From NCBI GenBank assembly GCA_963708155.1, contig OY970183.1, positions 2,666,001 to 2,730,000 on the forward strand: a DNA stretch of 64,000 bases, written 5' to 3'. Shown here piece by piece: positions 27,854 through 39,412 of this stretch (the stretch's first letter is position 1; each line of letters opens with the position of its first letter). This DNA is from Methylovirgula sp963708155 (GTDB lineage Bacteria; Pseudomonadota; Alphaproteobacteria; Rhizobiales; Beijerinckiaceae). The notes under the pieces were generated by a model that had not been told where the DNA came from, searched no databases, and was given only the letters and a program-made list of their open reading frames with translations. The position numbers were made by a program, and so were the translations under genes.

Positions 27854-28882
27854 TCAGACTCCGCCGGCCCGGCCATGCGACGCTTTGATCAGTTTGGCGA
27901 GCACCTCGGCCGCGCGCCCGGCATCGAGGGCGGCGGCGGCGTCAGCGGCGCCCTCGCGCAAATCCGCCGCCTTTTCGGCGACAACAAGCGCCGCCGCGGC
28001 ATTGAACACGGCGATGTCGCGATAGGCGTTCCGCGCCCCGTGAAGGACAGCGTTGAGAGCGGCGGCATTATGCGCGGCATCGCCGCCCTTGATGTCTTCG
28101 AGGCTCGCAGGCTTCAACCCGGCATCTTCGGGGCTGATGACAAACGAGCGGATCGCGCCGTTCTCCAGAGCCGTCACATAGGTCGGGCCGGTGATCGTCA
28201 CTTCGTCGAGCCCGTCCGAGCCGTAGGCCAGCCAGACGCGCTCGGAGCCGAGGTTGCGCAGCACTTCCGCCAGCGGCTCCAGCCATTCCTTGGCGAAGAC
28301 GCCGAGCAATTGCCGCTTGACCCGCGCCGGATTGGCGAGCGGCCCAAGCAGGTTGAAAAGGGTGCGCGTGCCGAGTTCGGCGCGAATCTGATTGACATGG
28401 CGGATCGCGACATGGTGGACGGGCGCGGCCATGAAGCCGATACCCGCCTCCTGCAGGCAATGTTCGATCTCATCCGGCGCGAGGCCGATCTTCACGCCGA
28501 GCGCGGTGAGCACATCGCTGGCGCCGGACCGGGACGAAGCGGCGCGGTTGCCATGCTTGGCGACTGGCACGCCGCAGGCCGCGACGATCAAAGCGGCCAG
28601 AGTCGAGACATTGTAGGTGCCGTGGCCGTCGCCGCCAGTGCCAACGATGTCGATCGCATCAGGCGGCGCAATGACGGGTAGCATCTTCACCCGCATGGCG
28701 CCGACCGCGCCGGTGATTTCCTCCACCGTTTCGCCGCGCACGCGCAGACCCATCAGGAAGGCGCCGGTCTGTGCTGCCGTCACGCCGCCGCCGAGCAGCA
28801 GATTGAAGGCATAGTCCGCCTCGCCGCGGCTGAGGCTCGCGCCCGTCGCGATTTTCGCTAGCAAGGGTTTGAAGGCGTCCAT
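27854..28882 (-). CDS. trpD: anthranilate phosphoribosyltransferase
   Basis: The 342-residue TrpD transfers phosphoribose to anthranilate. The phosphoribosyl-pyrophosphate site VGTGGDGHGTYNVST, the KHGNRAASSRSGASD loop and the GPLANPARVKRQLLGVF segment are intact. It follows trpG by about 100 bases on the same strand. Confidence 0.97.
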   Translation of the reverse strand: MDAFKPLLAKIATGASLSRGEADYAFNLLLGGGVTAAQTGAFLMGLRVRGETVEEITGAVGAMRVKMLPVIAPPDAIDIVGTGGDGHGTYNVSTLAALIVAACGVPVAKHGNRAASSRSGASDVLTALGVKIGLAPDEIEHCLQEAGIGFMAAPVHHVAIRHVNQIRAELGTRTLFNLLGPLANPARVKRQLLGVFAKEWLEPLAEVLRNLGSERVWLAYGSDGLDEVTITGPTYVTALENGAIRSFVISPEDAGLKPASLEDIKGGDAAHNAAALNAVLHGARNAYRDIAVFNAAAALVVAEKAADLREGAADAAAALDAGRAAEVLAKLIKASHGRAGGV

Positions 28883-28981
28883 GCCGTCTCATTGCTCTGG
28901 CGCGCCGCAAAGCGCAAGGGCTCAGCCAGCTTCTCGCTCGCTCGTGATCGGCATTGCGACCTCTCCGACAGGAATGCGCGA

Positions 28982-29581
28982 TCAGACGGCAGCGCGCGCC
29001 GCGTTCCATTCCCGTGCAATTTCGAGAAAATTCGCCAGAATGCGATGGCCGTGCTCGGACTCGATGCTTTCGGGATGGAATTGCACGCCATGCACCGGCC
29101 GGGATCTATGCGAAAGGCCCATCACCAGCCCATCCGTCTCGGCAGTGATCTTCAATTCGTCGGGCAGCGTCTCGCGCTTGACGACGAGCGAATGATAGCG
29201 TGTGGCGCGAAACGGCCCATTGATGCCGCGGAAGATCGTCTCGGCCTTGTGGCTGATCTCCGACATCTTGCCATGCACCGGAACCGGCGCGCGCACCACG
29301 TCGCCGCCGAAGACTTCGCCGATCGCCTGATGGCCGAGGCAGACGCCGAAGATCGGGATTTCAGCGCTCGCCGCGCGGATCAGATCGAGGCAGATGCCGG
29401 CCTCATGCGGCGTGCAGGGGCCGGGCGAGAGCACGATCGCGTCCGGCCGCGCGGCAATCACATCGGCGACGCTCACCTTGTCATTGCGATGCACCTTTAC
29501 CTCGGCGCCCAATTCGCCGAGGTAATGCACCAGATTGAAGGTGAAGCTGTCGTAATTGTCGATCAGGGTGACGGCGGGCAT
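28982..29581 (-). CDS. trpG: anthranilate synthase glutamine amidotransferase component
   Basis: The 199-residue class I amidotransferase supplies ammonia to TrpE. It has the opening TLIDNYDSFTFNLVHYLGE, the nucleophile in GVCLGHQAIGE, and the His-Glu pair in GVQFHPESIESEHG. The start at 29581 (MPAVTLIDN) is the family norm; a longer reading adds unmatched residues. It is separated from trpE by an aldo/keto reductase gene. Confidence 0.97.
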   Translation of the reverse strand: MPAVTLIDNYDSFTFNLVHYLGELGAEVKVHRNDKVSVADVIAARPDAIVLSPGPCTPHEAGICLDLIRAASAEIPIFGVCLGHQAIGEVFGGDVVRAPVPVHGKMSEISHKAETIFRGINGPFRATRYHSLVVKRETLPDELKITAETDGLVMGLSHRSRPVHGVQFHPESIESEHGHRILANFLEIAREWNAARAAV

Positions 29582-29662
29582 TTCCAAGATCCTCTCCGCG
29601 CCCTTTTGAGCCGCAAGGGGGCGGAAGGTCAAGGAAATTGCCCCTCGTGCAGCGGGGCGGCG

Positions 29663-30667
29663 TTACGCCGCCTGCCGCACCGGCGGAGCCATGAATTCCG
29701 GCCCGACCGGATCCTTGACGGTCTCGGCCAGTATCTTGTCGATCTCGGCCAGCGCCGCCGCGTCGAGCTTCCAGCCGGAAATCTCCGAGACCGCATCGAG
29801 CTGGCTGGGCTTGCGCGCGCCCCAGAGGGCGATGCTGAGCGGCTGGCGATCGAGCACCCAGCGCACGGCGAGATCGAGCACGCTCTTGCCGTAATTCTTC
29901 TTTGCAAAGGCATCGAGCGCGGCGACAGCGGCAAGATATTGCTGAAAGCGCGGCGGCTTGAACTTGGGATCGTTGCGGCGCAAGTCGTCGCCGGAAAAGG
30001 TCGAATTGGCTGTGATCTTGCCGGTCAGCAGGCCACGGCAGAGCGGGCCATAGGAGAGCGTGGCGATGTCGTGCTTGGCGGCATAGGGCAGCACATCCTG
30101 CTCGGCGCCGCGTTCGAAAAGATTGTGCGGCGGCTGGATCGTGTGCAGCGGTGCGACGGCGCGGAAAGCCTCCATCTGCGCGACATTGAAATTGCTGACG
30201 CCGATGGCACGGATTTTCCCGGCCTTGAACAATTTGCCGAGCGTTTCGGCGGTTTCGGCGATCGGTGTCGCCGTATCCGGCCAATGTACCTGATAGATGT
30301 CGATCACATCGGTCTGCAGCCGGCGCAGCAAATCCTCGATCTCTTTTTCGATCCGCGCCTTGCTGGCATTGCGGAAAATCTTGCCGTCCTTCCATTCCAG
30401 CGCGACCTTGGTGGCGATGATCGTATTCTGCCTGCGTCCGCCCTCCGCCAGCGCCCGGCCGACAATTTCCTCGGAATGGCCGAAGCCATAAACCGGCGCG
30501 GTATCGATGATGTTGATGCCGCGATCGACAGCGCTCTGGATGGTGCGGATCGAGTCCGCATCGTCGCTGCCGCCCCACATCCAGCCGCCAATCGCCCAGG
30601 TGCCAAGCGCGACGCGCGTCGGCTTGAGCTGCGTGCCGGGAATGGTGAGTGTTTCAAGCTGAGTCAT
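29663..30667 (-). CDS. aldo/keto reductase inserted in the trp cluster
   Basis: The 334-residue protein is an AKR-superfamily TIM barrel. It has GTWAIGGWMWGG, the catalytic Asp/Tyr region NIIDTAPVYGFGHSEE, the Lys in ATKVALEW, and the His in IYQVHWPDT. The NADPH-binding C-terminal region follows (SIALWGARKPSQLD). The substrate is unknown. It sits between trpE and trpG in the same orientation and so is probably transcribed with them, though nothing links it to tryptophan. Confidence 0.92.
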   Translation of the reverse strand: MTQLETLTIPGTQLKPTRVALGTWAIGGWMWGGSDDADSIRTIQSAVDRGINIIDTAPVYGFGHSEEIVGRALAEGGRRQNTIIATKVALEWKDGKIFRNASKARIEKEIEDLLRRLQTDVIDIYQVHWPDTATPIAETAETLGKLFKAGKIRAIGVSNFNVAQMEAFRAVAPLHTIQPPHNLFERGAEQDVLPYAAKHDIATLSYGPLCRGLLTGKITANSTFSGDDLRRNDPKFKPPRFQQYLAAVAALDAFAKKNYGKSVLDLAVRWVLDRQPLSIALWGARKPSQLDAVSEISGWKLDAAALAEIDKILAETVKDPVGPEFMAPPVRQAA

Positions 30668-30815
30668 GGCTGATCCTCGCGGTAGTGCGCCCCCAGCTTC
30701 ATATTGGACGTACAAGCCGATTTTCGAGCGCGCGCGCGTCAGGAATGCGCAAGATCAAACAAGATCAAAGATGCGACAGCTTTTTCCGCGCAATTTTATG
30801 AGTTTCACGGAGGCT

Positions 30816-32334
30816 TTACTGACCGCGCTTCGTCCGCGCCGCGAAGCGCACGGCTTCTTCCGCCGCGCGGAACAGAGCCTGCGCCTTATTGACCGTCTCG
30901 CGCTGCTCATAGGCGGCGTCCGAATCGTAGACGACGCCGGCGCCTGCCTGCACATGCATCTTGCCGTCTTTCACCACAGACGTGCGCAGGATGATGCAGG
31001 TATCCATGTCGCCATTGGCGCCGAAATAGCCAATGGCGCCGGCATAGATGCCGCGCTTGTCCGTCTCGAGTTCGTCGATGATCTCCATCGCCCGCACCTT
31101 CGGCGCGCCGGAAACGGTGCCGGCCGGGAAAGCCGGCGCAAAGCGCGTCGATCACGTCATGCGACGCATCAAGCTCGCCTTCGACATTCGAGACAATGTG
31201 CATCACATGGCTGTAACGCTCGATGACGAACTTTTCCGTCACCGCGACGCTGCCGATCTTGGCGACACGACCGACATCGTTGCGGCCGAGATCGAGCAGC
31301 ATCAGATGTTCGGCGCGCTCCTTCTCGTCGGCGAGGAGATCGGCGGCGAGCAGTGCGTCTTCGACAGCATTCCTGCCGCGCCAGCGCGTGCCGGCGATGG
31401 GCCGGATCGTTACCTTGCCTTCGCGCGCGCGCACCAGAATCTCGGGGCTCGAACAGACGATCTGGAAGTTGCCGAAATCGAGGTAGCAGAGGAAGGGCGC
31501 GGGATTCACGCGGCGCAGTGCGCGATACAGCGCGAAGGCTGGCAGGGCGAAGGGCGCAGTGAAACGCTGCGACAGCACGACCTGAAAAATGTCGCCGGCG
31601 CGGATATAATCCTTCGCTCTATCGACCATTTCGTGAAAGCGCGCCTCGGACGTATTCGACACGGGGCTTATCGCCTGCGCATCGGCATCGAGGCCGGCAG
31701 CGCCGCGCGGCAGCGGCGCTTCCAGCGTCGCGACGATCGCCTCGATCCGCTCCAGCCCTTTTTCAAAGGCGGCCTTGGCGCCGACATTTGGGGCAGGGCG
31801 CACCGGCGTTACGACGAAAATTTCATCGGTCACGCTGTCGAAGACGACCATGATTGTCGGACGCAGCATGATCGCGTCCGGCACGCCGATCGGGTCCGGC
31901 TTGGCGGCTGCGAGCCGCTCCATCTGCCGCACCATATCGTAGCCAAGGTAGCCAAAAATGCCTGCCGCCATCGGCGGCAGACCTTCCGGCGCATCGATCC
32001 GCGATTCCGCGATCAACGCGCGCAAGGCATCGAGAGGCGCGGCTTCGCAGGCCTGGAAAGCGGCGAGGTCGGTGAGGGCGCTGCGATTGATCTCGGCCCG
32101 ATCGCCCTGGCAGCGCCAGACGATATCAGGATCGAGGCCGATCATCGAATAGCGGCCGCGCGCGCCGCCGCCTTCGACGGATTCCAGCAAAAAGAGTCGG
32201 CCGTCGCGCCCAGCGGATAATTTCAGGAAGGCCGCCACCGGCGTTTCGAGATCGCCGACAAGACGGCTCGAAAGCAACACCGGCGTGCCGGACTCGTAGC
32301 GCGCGGCGAAAGTGTCGAAGGCGGGCGTAATCAT
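30816..32334 (-). CDS. trpE: anthranilate synthase component I (frame interrupted)
   Basis: TrpE makes anthranilate from chorismate. The reading from the ATG at 32334 (MITPAFDTFAARY) carries LLESVEGGGARGRYSMIG, the tryptophan-inhibition region, then the chorismate-binding core IFQVVLSQRF, RPIAGTRWRGRN and EHLMLLDLGRNDVGRV. An extra base in a GGG run at 31126-31128 shifts the frame after CAGFP; the expected AGTVSGAPKVRAMEIIDELE continues in the next frame to a stop at 30816. The span is three-fold plus one. The gene starts 4 bases after the ppiD stop. Confidence 0.95.
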
Positions 32335-32338
32335 GCCG

Positions 32339-34264
32339 TCACTGCTGATCCGCGGGTGCGCCGGATACGGATTCCCAAATCTGCGGATTGATCCGCGTGC
32401 CGAGACGGGTTTCGAGCTGCGACACAAATTGCGCCGTCGTGTCGTCGCTGAGCGCGGTCTTCATCTGATCGGTGACGCTGGCGAAGTTGAACGTCGAGGC
32501 GCTGATCGGCGGCACGACGCCGCTCGTGACCTTGAATACGATGCGGCCGCCGTCTTGCGCCTCCGCCGATCCGGCTTTTCCGATGGCGCGGTTGAAGACC
32601 TGATCGAGCAGATCGCGGGAGAGGCCCTTGGAATCGAGGCGGGTGATCTTGTCTATATGTTTGACCGGCAGATTGCCGTCCGAGGCGGCGAGCCCGGCCA
32701 GGGTCGCGCCGGCGTCGAGCTTCTTGGCCAGATCAACAGACTTGTCGACCAGACGCTGGGCGGTCTGATCGGCGGTCCAGTCTTGGGTGACGCGCGCCTT
32801 CACTTCGTCGAATGTCTGATTGCGCGCCGGATCGATATTGAGCACGTCGAACCAGATGGCGCCGCCGTCCTTCGTCTGCACCGGATCGTTATCGACGCCG
32901 ATATCGGAGGCGAACACGGCCTTCAACACGGCTTGCGGGTCGCCAAGGCCGGAAACCGGCTTGCCGTCCTTGTCGTTTCCTTGCGCGTCGATCGCATCGA
33001 TGGTTTGCGCCGTCAGACCCAAAGCCTTGGCCGCATCGGCGACCGATTTGCCGGACGCGCGCTGGTCTTCAATCTCGTCGTGAATTTTGCTGAGGTCTTT
33101 TTGCGCGCGCGCGATGGCCAGGTCATGCGCGATATCGCCCTTTACCGCGGCCAGCGGAATGACGATCTTGGGCGTAACCTGCGTGGCGTGCAGGATCGCC
33201 CAGCCGAATTGGGTTTTGATTGGCTTCGTGACGCCGCCCGAGGGAATCGCGAAAGCTGCCGCTGCGGCGGCCTTGTCGGCGAGGCTGGCTTCGGTGACAG
33301 TACCGAGATCGGTGTCCTTCGGAGCCAGCTTACGCTCGGCGATAAGGGCCGCAAAAGTTTCGCCGCCAGCCAGTTTGGTGGCCGCGGCATCGGCGGATTT
33401 TTCATCCGGGAAGACGATCTGCTGAATTTGCCGTTTTTCCGGCTGCGTATAGCGATGATCCTTCACCGCCTCATAGCTCTTCTCGATCTCCGCGTCGGTG
33501 ATCGGGTTCTGAGCGGATTGAATTTTCGTCAGCGCTTCGGCTGTCAGCACGAGCAGGCTGATCTTGCGATATTCGGGCTTGCGATAAAGCTCGCGATGGG
33601 CCTCGAAATAGCTTTTGAGCACGGCATCGGTCGGGGCCGAAGTGCTGCCCGCAGCCGTCTTCGGCAGGATGACGTAATCGATGCTGCGTTGCTCGTTGTA
33701 ATAGCGGTTGATGATCTCGAGCAGAGCGCGGGGCGGGGTGAGCCCGTCGGTCAGCGCCGAGACGATCTGGTCGCGCAAGGCATTGGCCCGCGTTTCGGCG
33801 AGATAGGCCCGCTCGGTCAGGCCATTATCCTGCAGTCGCGACTCGAAGACGTTCCGATCGAACTGGCCGGAGGCGCCCTTGAATGCGTCATCCTGCATGA
33901 TCTGCCGCGCAAGAACGCTGTCGGAGAGCGCCAGCCCCAGCCGGTGCGCCTCCTGGCTCAGCGCTGAATCGCTGAGCAGCCGGGCCAGAACCTGACGATC
34001 GATCCCGCGCTCATGCGCCTCGTCGGCGCTGATCGCCCGGCGCTGCTGTTCCTGCATCCGCAACAATTGCGTCTGATAGGTGTTGCGGAATTCGTCCGGC
34101 GTGATTTCGGCCGAACCGACCTGCGCCAGAGTATTGGCGCCGAAACCGCGGAAAATATCGGCAATGCCCCAGAAGCCGAAAGCGATGATCAGGAAGCCCA
34201 TCACCACGGCCATAATGATCCGGCCAACCCACGTCTGGCTGGAGGCACGCAAAGCATCAAGCAT
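32339..34264 (-). CDS. ppiD: PpiD/SurA-type peptidylprolyl isomerase
   Basis: The 641-residue protein is anchored by one N-terminal helix (IIMAVVMGFLIIAFGFWGI) and faces the periplasm. A SurA_N chaperone domain is followed by a parvulin domain (TDLGTVTEASLADK, then PIKTQFGWAILHATQV) and a second degenerate domain. It assists folding of exported and outer-membrane proteins. It leads the trp operon in this and related genomes and is divergent from tpiA. Confidence 0.95.
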   Translation of the reverse strand: MLDALRASSQTWVGRIIMAVVMGFLIIAFGFWGIADIFRGFGANTLAQVGSAEITPDEFRNTYQTQLLRMQEQQRRAISADEAHERGIDRQVLARLLSDSALSQEAHRLGLALSDSVLARQIMQDDAFKGASGQFDRNVFESRLQDNGLTERAYLAETRANALRDQIVSALTDGLTPPRALLEIINRYYNEQRSIDYVILPKTAAGSTSAPTDAVLKSYFEAHRELYRKPEYRKISLLVLTAEALTKIQSAQNPITDAEIEKSYEAVKDHRYTQPEKRQIQQIVFPDEKSADAAATKLAGGETFAALIAERKLAPKDTDLGTVTEASLADKAAAAAAFAIPSGGVTKPIKTQFGWAILHATQVTPKIVIPLAAVKGDIAHDLAIARAQKDLSKIHDEIEDQRASGKSVADAAKALGLTAQTIDAIDAQGNDKDGKPVSGLGDPQAVLKAVFASDIGVDNDPVQTKDGGAIWFDVLNIDPARNQTFDEVKARVTQDWTADQTAQRLVDKSVDLAKKLDAGATLAGLAASDGNLPVKHIDKITRLDSKGLSRDLLDQVFNRAIGKAGSAEAQDGGRIVFKVTSGVVPPISASTFNFASVTDQMKTALSDDTTAQFVSQLETRLGTRINPQIWESVSGAPADQQ

Positions 34265-34432
34265 ATTCTATGAATCTCCGGACGGCCGGGGTCGATTGGG
34301 GGCCGGACTATAGGGAGGCCGCCACGGGCTGGCAATGCGCGCCAAAACCGATTCTACGCCCCCGCCAAATCGCCGGATTTTGCGGCGGGGGTTACGGGTG
34401 CTAGATCGGGTTGAAACGCGGGGCGGAGCGGA

Positions 34433-35198
34433 ATGGCGAACAGATTGACGCCGCTGGTGGCCGGAAACTGGAAAATGAACGGGTTGCGCGCCGATCTCGC
34501 GCAGGTCGCGGCGATTCGCGATGCCGTCGCTACGGGCAACACGGTGGGGGCGGAGATTCTCGTCTGTCCTCCGGCGACGCTGATTGCGGAGGCGGTGCGG
34601 CTTTGCGCCGGCACCCCGGTCGCCGTTGGGGGGCAGGATTGCTGCCACGGAAGCCTTTGGTGCCCATACCGGCGATATTTCCGCGGAAATGCTGAAGGAC
34701 GCCGGTGCGTCCTATGTCATCGTCGGCCATTCGGAGCGCCGGATCGATCACGGCGAGAGCGACAGCCAGGTCGCCGCCAAGGCTGCGGCGGCCCTCCGCG
34801 CCGGCCTCAAGGTGATTCTCTGCGTCGGCGAAACCGAGGCGGAGCGGGCTGCGGGGCAGGCGGAGGCGCGCGTCGCCGCGCAACTCGAAAAATCCTTGCC
34901 GCCGGATCAGTCTGAGGCCGGGCGGCTGGCCATCGCTTACGAGCCTGTCTGGGCGATCGGGACGGGCGTCACGCCATCGCCGCCGGATGTCGTCGCGATG
35001 CACGGTTTCCTCCGCCAGCGGCTCAAAGCGTTGCTCGGAAACGGCGAGGCTGTGCGGCTGCTCTATGGCGGTTCGGTCAAGCCCGGCAATGCGGCGGAAC
35101 TTCTGCGCGCGCCCGACGTCAACGGCGCGCTCGTTGGCGGTGCCAGCCTGAAGGCGGCTGAATTTCTCGCCATTGCCAATGCCGCTAGCCAGCATTAA
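34433..35198 (+). CDS. tpiA: triosephosphate isomerase (frame interrupted)
   Basis: The enzyme interconverts dihydroxyacetone phosphate and glyceraldehyde-3-phosphate. Catalytic Lys is in VAGNWKMNGL, His in VIVGHSERR, and Glu in AYEPVWAIGTG; the phosphate loop LYGGSVKPGN and LVGGASL close the barrel. A one-base length change near 34640-34650, just after GGQDC, shifts the frame before TEAFGAHTGDISAEML. The span is three-fold plus one, so a single insertion is implied. Confidence 0.95.
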
Positions 35199-35339
35199 CT
35201 GACTGATTACGCGGCTGTTCCAAGCAAAGCGCCGAGGCTGGGCCGCGAATAGGCGCATCGGCTCTAGCCAGAGGAAGCGCCACAGTATAAGAGCGGGCCA
35301 AATAGGATTGGGAAGCGTCCCGAGAGGTCATTTGCGACA

Positions 35340-35729
35340 ATGCAAACGGTTTTGATCGTCATTCACATCATGGTTGTGCTCGCGCTGATCGCGACTGTGC
35401 TTCTGCAGCGCTCCGAGGGCGGCGCCCTTGGTATCGGCGGCGGCGGCGGGTTCATGACCGGGCGCGGCCAGGCGAATGTGCTGACGCGCGCCACGGCCAT
35501 TCTCGGAGCCCTGTTTTTTGCCACCAGCCTCGCGCTGACGCTGCTCGCCAATGCCAACCGTCCGAGTAAATCGATCTTCGAGGGCGCCGTCGCCCCCGCC
35601 GCCGCACCGGGCACGCCCGCGGCGCCGGGGACGGTGCTGCAGCAGCTCAAGAAGCAACAGCAGTATTTGCAAGAGCATCCGCAGCCGCCGGCCCCGCCGG
35701 CGCAGCCGGAGCCCCCGCGGTCGCAATGA
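35340..35729 (+). CDS. secG: preprotein translocase subunit SecG
   Basis: The 129-residue SecG has two transmembrane helices (VLIVIHIMVVLALIATVLL and ILGALFFATSLALTLLA) flanking the conserved QRSEGGALG and GFMTGRGQANVLTRAT loop. It stimulates SecYEG translocation. The C-terminal 45 residues are a low-complexity Ala/Pro/Gln tail, typical of alphaproteobacterial SecG. It ends in a 4-base overlap with the next gene. Confidence 0.97.
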   Translation: MQTVLIVIHIMVVLALIATVLLQRSEGGALGIGGGGGFMTGRGQANVLTRATAILGALFFATSLALTLLANANRPSKSIFEGAVAPAAAPGTPAAPGTVLQQLKKQQQYLQEHPQPPAPPAQPEPPRSQ

Positions 35730-36040
35730 CGGGCGTGCCGCAAGCGCCTCTCTGGAGCGCGTTGCTGGCCGCGATCTGGCTCGGTGCGGGGCTTTCCAGT
35801 GCCCGCGCCGGGGCGATCGATCTGGACACTGAATCCTGTCAAAATTTCCTCCACGCCAACGGGGCGGAGGTCGATACGACACTCGCCTGGCTCGACGGCT
35901 ATTATCAGGACACGGATGCGCCCGCGGTGATCGACCTCGACGCTCTCAGGGCGAACGCCGCCAAACTGAAGGCTTTCTGCGCGGCACATCCCGAACGGAC
36001 CGTCGGCGCCGCCGCGGAAAATCTGTTCGGCCACGAGTAA
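35726..36040 (+). CDS. HdeA/HdeB-family acid-stress chaperone-like protein
   Basis: The 104-residue protein has a signal peptide (LWSALLAAIWLGAGLSSARAG) and then IDLDTESCQNFL with a second Cys in LKAFCAAHPERT. This two-cysteine, small, helical layout matches HdeA/HdeB periplasmic chaperones that protect proteins at low pH. The start overlaps the secG stop (ATGA), so it is translationally coupled to secG. Confidence 0.8.
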   Translation: MTGVPQAPLWSALLAAIWLGAGLSSARAGAIDLDTESCQNFLHANGAEVDTTLAWLDGYYQDTDAPAVIDLDALRANAAKLKAFCAAHPERTVGAAAENLFGHE

Positions 36041-36115
36041 ACTTCAGCTTCTGTGTGGACGGGCAATAAAAAAGCTCCCCAAACGGCTCAGAAACCAGGA
36101 TAAATCCCGAGGCCC

Positions 36116-37747
<1,632 letters not shown>

Positions 37748-37983
37748 TGGCATCTGAATGCCGCCGATGTCCGGCGCGCGGCGCCGAATGCGATTACCCG
37801 CCAAGGCTAACGATGCGCGGCGGGGGCGAATATGATCCCGCTCAAAGCTTTAGAAACCTTACTGTGTGAGTTTTCGCCCCAAAGACAGGTAAACTGGGGG
37901 TTGTGACTAGGTTTTGTGGTCTTGGTCGCCTACATGGTAAGATGAAGCGGTATCCGACCGCGCCGTTGATGAAAGGCAATTTG

Positions 37984-38322
37984 ATGAAACTCTTTTTGTC
38001 TGTGCTCGCCACATCGGCGCTGGCTTTCGCCTGGACGCCGTCGCAAGCGGCGACAACGACACATACGCACGTCCATCATCATTACGTCCATGTGGTCCAT
38101 CACCATTATCATCATCACTATTATGCTGGCGCGTATCACGGCGGCTATTATTCTCCGCCACCGCCGGGCTACTATCCTCCGCCCCCTGGCTATTATCCCG
38201 CGCCCGGTGTTTATCCCGCGCCGGGCTATTTCTATGTCGCACCGTACGAGTATCTCGGCAATCGCAGCACCTTCAAGGCGCTGATCGACAGCGAATGGGA
38301 TCCGCCGTTCTCGGGGCGCTGA
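37984..38322 (+). CDS. exported His/Tyr/Pro-rich protein
   Basis: The 112-residue product has a signal peptide (MKLFLSVLATSALAFAWTPSQA). A histidine-rich block follows (TTHTHVHHHYVHVVHHHYHHHYY), then a tyrosine-proline repeat region with units like PPPPGYY, and a short folded-looking tail. The start at 37984 is chosen for the signal peptide. The His cluster suggests binding of Zn, Ni, Co or Cu in the periplasm, as an inference only. A second exported His-rich protein is at 61031. Confidence 0.7.
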   Translation: MKLFLSVLATSALAFAWTPSQAATTTHTHVHHHYVHVVHHHYHHHYYAGAYHGGYYSPPPPGYYPPPPGYYPAPGVYPAPGYFYVAPYEYLGNRSTFKALIDSEWDPPFSGR

Positions 38323-38333
38323 GACGAGGCTTG

Positions 38334-38800
38334 TTAGCCGCGCCCGCGATAGGGCGCGACGCCTTGGTCCGGCACCCAGACGCCCGTCGGCACCTTGCCG
38401 CTCTGCCAGAAGACATCGATAGGGATGCCGCCGCGCGGATAGAAATAGCCGCCGATGCGTAGCCAGCGCGGCTTGAGCAAGGCCGACCAGATCCTTGCCG
38501 ATCCGGATGCGTGCAATCCTCGTGGAAGGCGCCGTGATTGCGGAAGGCGCCGAGATAGAGCTTCAGCGACTTCGATTCGACGAGCCAGCGATCCGGCACG
38601 TAGTCGATGACGAGATGGGCGAAATCCGGCTGACCCGTCACCGGGCAGAGCGACGTGAATTCGGGCGCCGTGAAACGGGCGAGGTAATCCGCGTCCGGAT
38701 GCGGGTTGGGCACGCGGTCGAGCCTGGCTTCATCGGGCGAAGCGGGCAGGGCGGCCTGACGGCCAAGGAGTTTCGGCGCGGCAATGGGTTTTTTGGTCAT
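38334..38800 (-). CDS. queF: 7-cyano-7-deazaguanine reductase QueF (frame interrupted)
   Basis: QueF reduces preQ0 to preQ1 in queuosine synthesis. This is the short YkvM type: the catalytic Cys is in FTSLCPVTGQPDF, substrate residues are in SKSLKLYLGAFRNHGAFHEDC, and the end is IGGYFYPRGGIPIDVFWQSG. Two extra bases shift the frame, at about 38509-38512 and about 38479-38481 (GAGCAAGGCC for GAGCAGGCC). The span is three-fold plus two, giving about 154 residues once corrected. Confidence 0.93.
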
Positions 38801-38842
38801 GCGAGCTTATAGCGCGCGCCCACGGCCTCTGCCACGGTTGCG

Positions 38843-39280
38843 TTAATCCAGATCGAGGGCCGCGACCTCGTGCAGGACGGCGCGCAGTGACGCGGCGCGC
38901 CCGGCGCCGAACGCCCCCTCGAAAGCACTCTGGGCTTCTTTCCATCCGGCATTGGCTTGCTTCAGTCGCGCCAGCCCATCCGGCGTGACGTGCAACAGCT
39001 TGCTGCGCCGGTCCTCGTCGCTTTGACGGACGGCGATCAGCCCCTCGCGCTCGAGCGGCAGGATGTTGCGGCCGAGCGTGGTGCGGTCCATCACCATCGC
39101 CTGCGCCAGGGCGTGAATGCTCATCGGCCCGGCGCGGCTAAGCCAGCTCAGGATCGAGAACTGCGTCGTCCGCAACGCCGAAGGCGCAAGGAACCTGTCG
39201 TAAAACTGGGTGACACGGCGCGCCGCCTGACGCACTGCCAGGCAATTGCACAGGCTCGCCACGTCGCTGTCGGGCGGCAT
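38843..39280 (-). CDS. MarR-family transcriptional regulator
   Basis: The 145-residue protein has the MarR winged-helix core: TQFSILSWLSRAG, MSIHALAQAMVMDRTTLGRNILPLEREGLI and SDEDRRSKLLHVTPDG. An N-terminal segment with two cysteines (LCNCLAVRQAARRV) precedes it and could be redox-active. It is divergent from panE and may control that region. The ligand is unknown. Confidence 0.92.
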   Translation of the reverse strand: MPPDSDVASLCNCLAVRQAARRVTQFYDRFLAPSALRTTQFSILSWLSRAGPMSIHALAQAMVMDRTTLGRNILPLEREGLIAVRQSDEDRRSKLLHVTPDGLARLKQANAGWKEAQSAFEGAFGAGRAASLRAVLHEVAALDLD

Positions 39281-39412
39281 GTCAAATCCTCAAAAAAGTT
39301 TCGCCGGATTCGACATAAGAGCATATGCACGCTTGTCAACGGATATTGATCGCGACCCGTTAGCGCCGCCCCGCCAAAAATGCTTAAAGGAGGCGCTTTT
39401 GGAGGGGAATGG

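Noticed and set aside
28892..30673. Long plus-strand open frame of 593 codons
   Set aside because: It lies antisense to trpG and the aldo/keto reductase, both clearly real, and its translation is Arg/Asp/Ala-rich with no family pattern.
32312..33967. Plus-strand open frame of 551 codons opposite ppiD
   Set aside because: It is a high-GC antisense shadow of a well-matched PpiD.
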